The notes beneath the pieces are model-generated. The model did no database searches. It was given only the letters and a program-made list of their open reading frames with translations, and was not told the origin of the DNA. Source: Cytophagales bacterium (lineage in GTDB: Bacteria > Bacteroidota > Bacteroidia > Cytophagales > Cyclobacteriaceae). From it: DNA of 18,590 nucleotides. The position numbers and the translations under genes were made by a program. Where the stretch lies: positions 1 to 18,590 of the forward strand of contig JAHEMU010000009.1 of assembly GCA_024643485.1 (NCBI GenBank). Direction: 5' to 3'. This document shows, piece after piece, positions 1 through 5,702 of the stretch; the first letter of the stretch is position 1, and the number at the start of each line of letters is the position of its first letter.

Positions 1-745
1 CAGACGGCGCTTGAGTCCATAAAGGTGTCGCGCTGTTGATTATTCTGTCTTTTTTTACTGTTTTATATTTAGGCTTTCCTTCTTTATCGGTACCGTCTTC
101 AACTGAAGATTCTTCTTGGCCAAATTTAACAGGCACCGGCAAGAATTTACCGTATTTTTCCAAAATGGATTTCAATCTGAATTCATCTAAAAATTCTTCT
201 GAATCTTTAGCTATATGCAGGGTAATTTCTGTCCCTCTGTCTTTTCTTTTTGAACCTCCAATTGAAAATTCAGTAGATCCATCACACTCCCATCTCGCTG
301 CTTCTGAGTTTTCTTGGTACGATAAACTATTGATTACCACTTTTTCTGACACCATAAAAGCGGAATAAAAACCTAGGCCAAATTTACCAATGATATCCTG
401 AACATCTTCTTTGCCTTTGAATTTTTCAATAAATTCGGTCGCCCCTGAAAATGCAATTTGGTTGATATATTTTTTCAGCTCTTCGCCAGTCAATCCAATA
501 CCACGGTCAGTGATCGTGATGGTTTTTTTCTTTTTATCGAAGTCAACACTGATTGTCAAGTCTCCTAATTCGCCACTAAATTCTCCCAAGGAAGACAATC
601 GCTTTAACTTTTGAGTAGCATCTACGGCATTTGACACCAACTCTCTCAAAAATATTTCATGGTCAGAATAAAGAAACTTCTTGATTATCGGGAAAATATT
701 TTCCGTATTAATCGAAATGGTACCTTTCTCTTCTACTATTGACAT
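1..745 (-). CDS. htpG: Molecular chaperone HtpG (Hsp90), N-terminal part, cut by window edge
   Basis: Reading the minus strand from the ATG at 743-745 gives 248 codons with no stop before the window edge, so this is the first 40% or so of a protein that is normally 600-680 residues. It is a cytosolic ATP-dependent Hsp90 chaperone that helps refold or mature client proteins under stress. The visible part is the GHKL ATPase domain. The N-box reads ELVSNAVDA (residues 35-43, with E35 and N39), the ATP-lid aspartate motif is DRGIGLT (80-86), and the glycine-rich G2 box is GKFGLGFYSA (120-129). These are hallmark Hsp90 nucleotide-binding residues and are intact. The start fits the family: a short MSIVEEKGTI lead runs into the first strand. 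Several open frames on the plus strand across this stretch are antisense shadows. The region upstream carries repeated short motifs that may be regulatory. Confidence 0.96.
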   Translation of the reverse strand, partial: MSIVEEKGTISINTENIFPIIKKFLYSDHEIFLRELVSNAVDATQKLKRLSSLGEFSGELGDLTISVDFDKKKKTITITDRGIGLTGEELKKYINQIAFSGATEFIEKFKGKEDVQDIIGKFGLGFYSAFMVSEKVVINSLSYQENSEAARWECDGSTEFSIGGSKRKDRGTEITLHIAKDSEEFLDEFRLKSILEKYGKFLPVPVKFGQEESSVEDGTDKEGKPKYKTVKKDRIINSATPLWTQAPS

Positions 746-788
746 ATTATGTTCGTTTAAAGTTTATATTTTACAAACTTGTACTTAA

Positions 789-820
789 CAAAGTATGTTC
801 CAACTACACTTTTAGGGCAA
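789..820 (-). promoter_or_regulatory. Candidate htpG promoter (TTTG / TACTTTG)
   Basis: On the minus strand, TTG at 818-820 is followed 22 bases later by TACTTTG (789-795), 43 bases before the htpG ATG. This resembles the Bacteroidota -33 TTTG and -7 TAnnTTTG pattern, but the -7 box is one base short and the spacer is slightly long. It is a weak match and is inferred from sequence alone. Confidence 0.3.
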
Positions 821-894
821 AAACTGACACCTTGTCACGGAATGGCAAGTAAAAACGACAGTAATAATGAAAGGGTTAGTAAAAATCTGACAGT
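819..894. repeat. Three spaced copies of AAAAA(T)C(T)GACA upstream of htpG
   Basis: On the plus strand the motif occurs as AAAAACTGACA (819-829), AAAAACGACA (851-860) and AAAAATCTGACA (881-892). The copies start 32 and 30 bases apart, close to three helical turns. The second and third share longer flanks, with AGTAAAAA before and GACAGT after (848-862 and 878-894). On the minus strand, toward htpG, they read TGTC(A)G(A)TTTTT. The first copy overlaps a perfect 13-base inverted repeat, TGACA-CCT-TGTCA (825-837). The last copy overlaps the stop codon of the DUF4293 gene. Spacing and position suggest binding sites for a regulator of htpG; this is inference. Confidence 0.45.
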
Positions 895-1343
895 TAGCGC
901 AATCGATCTGATTCTCGTACCAAGCGCTCGTCTCGTCGGATAAAACGATTAGCAAAGGAATTTGAAATCATGGCTACTACCGGAAGGTATAAACCATAAC
1001 CGAAAGCCACTTGGGTAAAGTCCCCTTGAAGGTCTCGGATGAACACAACAGTAAGCACGAGGCAACCTGCCAGTAATAAAGAATTTAGCGCGCCCAATTT
1101 TATTTGAGTTAAACGATTTTTAAATTTTCCAATTGCAATAATGGAAACTACGACTGAGGCAACCGCTAAAATACTCATGGAAAAATACGGAGAATAAATT
1201 TCCTGCCCACCTACATTTAGATGCATAGGAAATAAGATTGCAGCGCCGTTTTCATTTGTTCCTTCCCATACCGGAAAAAATAACATTGCTAACATTGAAG
1301 AAGCTACAATTGCCAAAAAGACCGTTTGAATTCTCTGCCACAT
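894..1343 (-). CDS. DUF4293 family small membrane protein
   Basis: The product is a 149-residue integral membrane protein of the DUF4293 family, which is largely restricted to Bacteroidota and has no established function. I start it at the ATG at 1341-1343, giving MWQRIQTVFL, because DUF4293 proteins characteristically begin M-x-Q-R-I-Q-T. An in-frame ATG at 1400 would add 19 residues, but a -7-like promoter box lies at 1361-1368 inside that extension, so the longer form would not be transcribed from it. Four hydrophobic segments are visible (approximately residues 5-22, 49-68, 79-98 and 110-130 of the short form), followed by a charged, arginine-rich tail (RRDERLVRESDRLR), which should be cytosolic. 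The gene lies between htpG and a divergent sensor gene and has its own promoter candidate, so it looks monocistronic or transcribed toward htpG. Confidence 0.85.
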   Translation of the reverse strand: MWQRIQTVFLAIVASSMLAMLFFPVWEGTNENGAAILFPMHLNVGGQEIYSPYFSMSILAVASVVVSIIAIGKFKNRLTQIKLGALNSLLLAGCLVLTVVFIRDLQGDFTQVAFGYGLYLPVVAMISNSFANRFIRRDERLVRESDRLR

Positions 1344-1360
1344 AATCGTATAATTTGGAG

Positions 1361-1368
1361 CAAAAGTA
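1361..1368 (-). promoter_or_regulatory. -7 box TACTTTTG for the DUF4293 gene
   Basis: The minus-strand octamer TACTTTTG matches the Bacteroidota -7 consensus TAnnTTTG exactly. It ends 17 bases before the ATG at 1343, giving a very short leader. No TTG is found at the usual 19-21-base upstream spacing, so only half of the promoter consensus is present. Confidence 0.4.
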
Positions 1369-1461
1369 AAAAAAATTAAAACTATAAGCAGGATTAACAA
1401 AAAGAATTACGCTTTTCAATAATTAAAAAAGTTTAATAATAGGCTTAATCTAACATGAAAC

Positions 1462-1493
1462 TTGGGAATTAAACTATGAATGCATACCTTTTG
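1462..1493 (+). promoter_or_regulatory. Candidate promoter for the propeller sensor gene
   Basis: TTG at 1462-1464 is followed after 20 bases by TACCTTTTG (1485-1493), a -7 box with one extra T relative to TAnnTTTG. The start codon is 24 bases further on. The spacing fits the Bacteroidota -33/-7 pattern. No Shine-Dalgarno sequence is placed correctly for the ATG at 1518. Confidence 0.4.
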
Positions 1494-1517
1494 GGAGAAT
1501 TTTTTTAACTAATTATC

Positions 1518-4223
1518 ATGCGGTTTTTCTATTGTGTTGTTGTTTGCTTTTTATGGCTGGCGTCTGGTTTTTGGGGAACTGTTGAAGGACAAACGGGGCA
1601 TTATTTCGTTAAGAATTTCAATATAGACGCTACGCGTCAAATAAATTCCTATTACTCCGTTTTACAGGACGAGCGTGGATTAGTTTATGTAGCCAATCGC
1701 TCGGGAATTCTTCGTTTTGATGGTCGTAAATGGGAGCGAATACCATGCCCCGGCGCTGTATTTAGCATGCTAATGCACAACAATCAATTATATGTTGGAG
1801 GAAAATTTGGCTATGGGAGAATAGAAAAAACAGTAGGAAAGGGATTTTCGTATATCCCACTAAATGACAGCACTACAAAAGTCTCAAACATTTACAACAT
1901 CTCTGAAGATGAAGGTTATCTCTATTTTTTAAGTTCTGCCGCTGTCCATGTAATCAACTCGACTACCAATAAAAACGCCGGACTTATTTTAGCAGAAGGT
2001 GGTAACTTATTTATGAATCTCATACGGTATGATAATGACCTATTGGTTACAACCGAAAAAGAAGAAATCAAGCAACTGGTAGGCGTTAATTTAGTCGAAT
2101 ATAATGCGTTAAACAGCATCAGTGGCAGACCACTTTTCATTGAAAGGTATGATGACAACAAGTATTTAGTGGGAAATACCAGTAATCAGCTTTTTATTAT
2201 CGAAAATACAAAATCAAAAAAACTCCTTATCAAGGAAGATCAATTTCTACAACAAAACGTAATTACTTCTGCAAAATGGATGAATGATACGCTTATTGCA
2301 GTTGGGACTCTGAGAGGAGGTATTTCATTTATCGGGTTGAATTCAAATTCGATTATTCAAATTATAAATGGAGAAAATGGACTTCACGACAACGAAGTTT
2401 TGGATATAGAAACCGATCGGGATGGTGGATTATGGGCAGCGCAAAATAATGGGCTAGATCGCATTGACCCGTTTTTACCTATTTCTGATTTTAGTCATTA
2501 TCCAGGCCTGAATGGAGACCTAATGTCTGTTTTTCCTTTTGGAAAAGAACTTTACTTGTCGACAAACTTGGGTGTTTATCACCTTCAAAAAGAAGTAAAA
2601 ACCAAATCTACCGAACGGGTAGTTACTCGAAAAACAAGTATTTCTACAACACCACAACAAGACCAAGTTGAGGAAAAAAGAGGGGTTTTTGGAAAAGTAA
2701 AACGAGATAGAAAATCAAATAAAGAAAGTTCTCAAGGAATATTTAGGCGACTTTTTGGCTCGCCTACTTCGGAAAGTACAGATTCAATTTGGAAAGAAAA
2801 GTTAGTCGATATAGAAATATTGTCCACAAAATATTTATACAAGGAATTAGAAGAAATTGGCGCAAACAACTCATTGTTTACTGATTTTAAAGGTCATTTA
2901 ATTAATGGTGGGGTATCCGGGCTTTTCGAAATCACAGGAGACACTTCCATTCAAATCAGCCAAGACCCTATTAAAGATATCCTTTCAACTAAAAATGGTT
3001 ACTTATTAGCTGCAACGGCTAACAATGAGGTTATTTATTACTCTTTCAATAATGGGAAATGGGAAATAGCAGATCGTATTAGTCAGTTGAGCGATCAAGT
3101 ACAATACCTATTTGAAGACAGTAAAGGCAATTTATGGTTTACAGGGTTTGAAACTGTTTACCATCTCAACAAAGTAGATGAAGAATATCAATTGGATAAT
3201 TACGATCTGGTCAATCCATATTCTGAACAGACACTTATCAAAGAAAAAGATGGTCAGGTATATTTTATTAATTCCACTGGCTATTACCGAATCAATCCAA
3301 CCACAAACGCATTCGAACATGATGTCACACTTGAAACGCAACTAGGGAAGCCAATCAGGTATTTTGGTCACGAAACGCCTACTTCCTGGGTATTTAACGG
3401 CGAATTCTGGCATCACTTAGGCGATAATCTTCATACACAGCGAACCGAAATATTGAACATGATTCAGGATATTCGCGCAATCTATTTTAATGCGGAGGGT
3501 GAGTATTTTTGGATAATTGATGCACAAAATAGATTACTGAAATTGGATTATCTCGTTAATAGAATCCCTAATAATTATTCCTTAATTCTCAAAGATTTAT
3601 ATCAACAAGGCAATGAAATCGGATTTGGGGAAATTGTTGAAGTAATAGATATCAATGGTAAGATAAGTATTGAATATGTTCAGCCAGATTATCGAGATGT
3701 ATTGGGAATAAAATATCGATATGTGTTATCAGGTTTAAATTCAGAATGGTCGGAGTGGTCGGATGATAATGTATTTTCTTTCCCTTATTTACCCCCGGGA
3801 GATTATGAAATACTCGTTCAAAGCAAGGATATATTTGGACAAATAAACCAATCTAAACCTTTAAAATTCAAAGTATTACCTCCTTATTGGAAACGGCCGT
3901 GGTTTTATGCCGTTGAAATGTTCTTGTTTGTATTCTTATTATTTATTTCGCTTCATTTAAATAGAAAGTATCAAGATAGCTACAGCATAATAAGTAGACT
4001 AATCGCTTTTCTAACCTTGGTACTAATGATTGAATTTGTTCAAGCGATAGCAGAAGCAAAATTTGCGTTAGAAAATTCGCCAGTATTTAATTTCTTTATT
4101 CAAGTAGTAGTCGCTTCCGCGGTTCTGCCTGTTGAAAGTGTGATGAGAAGATGGCTGACAGGAGAAGAAAAAGGTAGAGATATGATAATGAATCAATTAA
4201 ATCGATTCAAAAAGAAAAAGTAA
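1518..4223 (+). CDS. Exported beta-propeller/Y_Y_Y sensor-like protein without output domain
   Basis: This 901-residue protein begins with a signal peptide (residues 1-25, ending near VEGQTG), so its bulk should be periplasmic. Repeats of the two-component-regulator-propeller type follow, for example QDERGLVYVANRSGILRFDG near residue 50, DRDGGLWAAQNNGLDRID near 300 and DSKGNLWFTGFETVYHLNK near 532. A triple-tyrosine (Y_Y_Y) domain sits at about 705-785, with YRYVLSGLNSEW and LPPGDYEILVQSKD. This is the sensory half of hybrid two-component systems and LuxR-type regulators in Bacteroidota. Here the usual histidine kinase or HTH output is absent: after PYWKRPWFY come three hydrophobic segments (about 794-814, 828-848, 857-877) and a lysine-rich tail (RFKKKK). 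A charged, low-complexity insert (about 357-425) interrupts the propeller. The ligand is unknown. It converges on a soluble histidine kinase with one base between stops, so a functional link is possible but not shown. Confidence 0.85.
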   Translation: MRFFYCVVVCFLWLASGFWGTVEGQTGHYFVKNFNIDATRQINSYYSVLQDERGLVYVANRSGILRFDGRKWERIPCPGAVFSMLMHNNQLYVGGKFGYGRIEKTVGKGFSYIPLNDSTTKVSNIYNISEDEGYLYFLSSAAVHVINSTTNKNAGLILAEGGNLFMNLIRYDNDLLVTTEKEEIKQLVGVNLVEYNALNSISGRPLFIERYDDNKYLVGNTSNQLFIIENTKSKKLLIKEDQFLQQNVITSAKWMNDTLIAVGTLRGGISFIGLNSNSIIQIINGENGLHDNEVLDIETDRDGGLWAAQNNGLDRIDPFLPISDFSHYPGLNGDLMSVFPFGKELYLSTNLGVYHLQKEVKTKSTERVVTRKTSISTTPQQDQVEEKRGVFGKVKRDRKSNKESSQGIFRRLFGSPTSESTDSIWKEKLVDIEILSTKYLYKELEEIGANNSLFTDFKGHLINGGVSGLFEITGDTSIQISQDPIKDILSTKNGYLLAATANNEVIYYSFNNGKWEIADRISQLSDQVQYLFEDSKGNLWFTGFETVYHLNKVDEEYQLDNYDLVNPYSEQTLIKEKDGQVYFINSTGYYRINPTTNAFEHDVTLETQLGKPIRYFGHETPTSWVFNGEFWHHLGDNLHTQRTEILNMIQDIRAIYFNAEGEYFWIIDAQNRLLKLDYLVNRIPNNYSLILKDLYQQGNEIGFGEIVEVIDINGKISIEYVQPDYRDVLGIKYRYVLSGLNSEWSEWSDDNVFSFPYLPPGDYEILVQSKDIFGQINQSKPLKFKVLPPYWKRPWFYAVEMFLFVFLLFISLHLNRKYQDSYSIISRLIAFLTLVLMIEFVQAIAEAKFALENSPVFNFFIQVVVASAVLPVESVMRRWLTGEEKGRDMIMNQLNRFKKKK

Positions 4224-4224
4224 T

Positions 4225-5430
4225 TTATTTTTTATAAGTAAAAGTAAAAGTCGTTCCAATATCAACTTGTGAGTCCACCTGAATCGTTCCTTCAACGTAT
4301 TGTATTAACTTCCTTACGGTGGCTAAACCCATTCCGCTACCCAAATTTCCAAATCGATCTACATTCCCTAAATTGGTAAATAAGTTAAAAATCCGATTTA
4401 AGTCCTCCTTTGGTATACCATCCCCGTTATCTTTAACAACAAAATGATAATGTGAATCCGACTCACTAAAATCAATTTCTATTACCCCCTGTGCCTTATG
4501 ATTATATTTAACTGAATTAACTAGTAAATTTAGAAATACTCGCTCTAGAATTGATCTATTTGCTGTAATTTGAACATTAGTAGAATCGGTTAAAACGAAA
4601 GAAAACTCACTGGAAGCATTTATCATTTTGGATATTTGCAATAAAAGTTCATTTAATTGAATGGACTCAGTCGCATTGGAAATTTCCTTTTCACCTTTGT
4701 AATAGGCTAAAATACCGTCTACAAGATCCTTCAATTTGGTCGAAGAAGCTTTCAAATACTGTAGATATTGTTTCCCATCTTCTGGTAAATTTTCATCATA
4801 TTGAAGAGATAACAATTCGATTAAGCCAATCATATTATTTAAAGGAGACTTAATGTCATGAGAAACCACTCGTGAAAATTTTTCAAGTTCCTCATAACGC
4901 AACTCTAAATCCTTTTTTTCTAGCTCTAATTCACCATATTTTTTACGAATTTCAAGAAGATGGATAATTTGTTTGCCTAAAAGTTCCAAACTTTTAATTT
5001 GATTTTTATCCAATTGATTTGGCTTATGATCAACCACACATAGAGTTCCTAAAGCTGATCCTTGGTCATTTACAAGTGGTATCCCGGCATAAAATCGAAT
5101 TTTAGGTTCACCAATCACCAATGGGTTATTAGCAAATCGTTCATCGAGATAAGAATCGGGAACCAAAAAAGCCTCAGATGAATGTAAAATCGCATGTGCA
5201 CAAAAAGCAATATCTCTTGGAGTTTCTCTTAAAGAAGTTCCTGAGGTGGACTTAAACCATTGGCGTTTGGCATCAACCAAACTAATCATGGAAATCGGCA
5301 TTCCACTAATTTTGGCAGCTAATTCAGTTATCTCATTATATTCCTTCTCAGGTAAAGAATCCAGAATGTTATAACTCTGCAAGTCCTTTAACCTCTTTTG
5401 CTCATTGGAAGGAATTTCTGCTGCAATCAT
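4225..5430 (-). CDS. Soluble GAF-domain sensor histidine kinase
   Basis: A 401-residue histidine kinase that autophosphorylates on histidine and passes the phosphate to a response regulator; no regulator is encoded nearby. A GAF domain spans about 20-158 and includes ISMISLVDAKRQWFKS and IAFCAHAIL. A charged coiled-coil linker follows at 160-188. The HisKA H-box is FSRVVSHDIKSPLNNMIG with H191. The HATPase_c boxes are the N-box NLLVNSVKYN (301-310), G1 DNGDGIP (334-340), the F-box around IFNLF (347-351) and G2 GSGMGLA (364-370). All catalytic residues are intact. There is no signal peptide or membrane helix, so it should sense a cytosolic cue through GAF. The ATG at 5428-5430 gives an N-terminus typical of this class (NEQKRLKDLQSYNILDSLPE). 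The signal is not predictable from sequence. Confidence 0.93.
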   Translation of the reverse strand: MIAAEIPSNEQKRLKDLQSYNILDSLPEKEYNEITELAAKISGMPISMISLVDAKRQWFKSTSGTSLRETPRDIAFCAHAILHSSEAFLVPDSYLDERFANNPLVIGEPKIRFYAGIPLVNDQGSALGTLCVVDHKPNQLDKNQIKSLELLGKQIIHLLEIRKKYGELELEKKDLELRYEELEKFSRVVSHDIKSPLNNMIGLIELLSLQYDENLPEDGKQYLQYLKASSTKLKDLVDGILAYYKGEKEISNATESIQLNELLLQISKMINASSEFSFVLTDSTNVQITANRSILERVFLNLLVNSVKYNHKAQGVIEIDFSESDSHYHFVVKDNGDGIPKEDLNRIFNLFTNLGNVDRFGNLGSGMGLATVRKLIQYVEGTIQVDSQVDIGTTFTFTYKK

Positions 5431-5702
5431 TGATTCAAGTTACACTAATTTAGATTAAAATATACACAATATTGACGTCAACTAATCAATTATCACCTCA
5501 TCAGAATACTATACAAGCGTAACTGATTAATTGAATGACAATTAAAGTGTGACTAATATTCTATTCATTTAATTTTACAAATTAAAATTTATCATTTAAA
5601 TACAATTAAATATTAAATACATCAATTATTTAATACACTATTTTAAGCCATTTTAAAAACTGAACAAAAACTTACATGCATAAGTAAAAAGAAGATTGGC
5701 AA
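5431..5702. other. AT-rich intergenic spacer with small palindromes
   Basis: This 272-base non-coding spacer separates the histidine kinase from the S9 peptidase, both on the minus strand, so it should hold the kinase promoter and the peptidase 3' end. I see no convincing TAnnTTTG box. It contains a 10-base palindrome TTGACGTCAA (5472-5481), 42 bases upstream of the kinase ATG. It also contains an all-A/T hairpin with an 8-base perfect stem and TAC loop (5568-5586). Both could be chance in sequence this AT-rich. No open frame or RNA gene is recognisable. Confidence 0.5.
5660..5685 (-). terminator. Weak candidate terminator after the S9 peptidase
   Basis: On the minus strand, 17 bases past the peptidase stop codon, ACTTA-TGCATG-TAAGT (5670-5685) forms a 5-base stem followed by TTTTTGTT. 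The stem is short and AT-only, so intrinsic termination here is doubtful. Confidence 0.25.

Noticed and set aside
36..614. Two open frames on the plus strand (36-368 and 411-614)
   Set aside because: They lie antisense to htpG, whose minus-strand frame has all Hsp90 ATPase motifs and continues past the window edge.
4225..5430. Possible two-component pair, with the histidine kinase served by a local response regulator
   Set aside because: No receiver domain is encoded anywhere in the window; the kinase is orphan here and its link to the neighbouring propeller protein is positional only.
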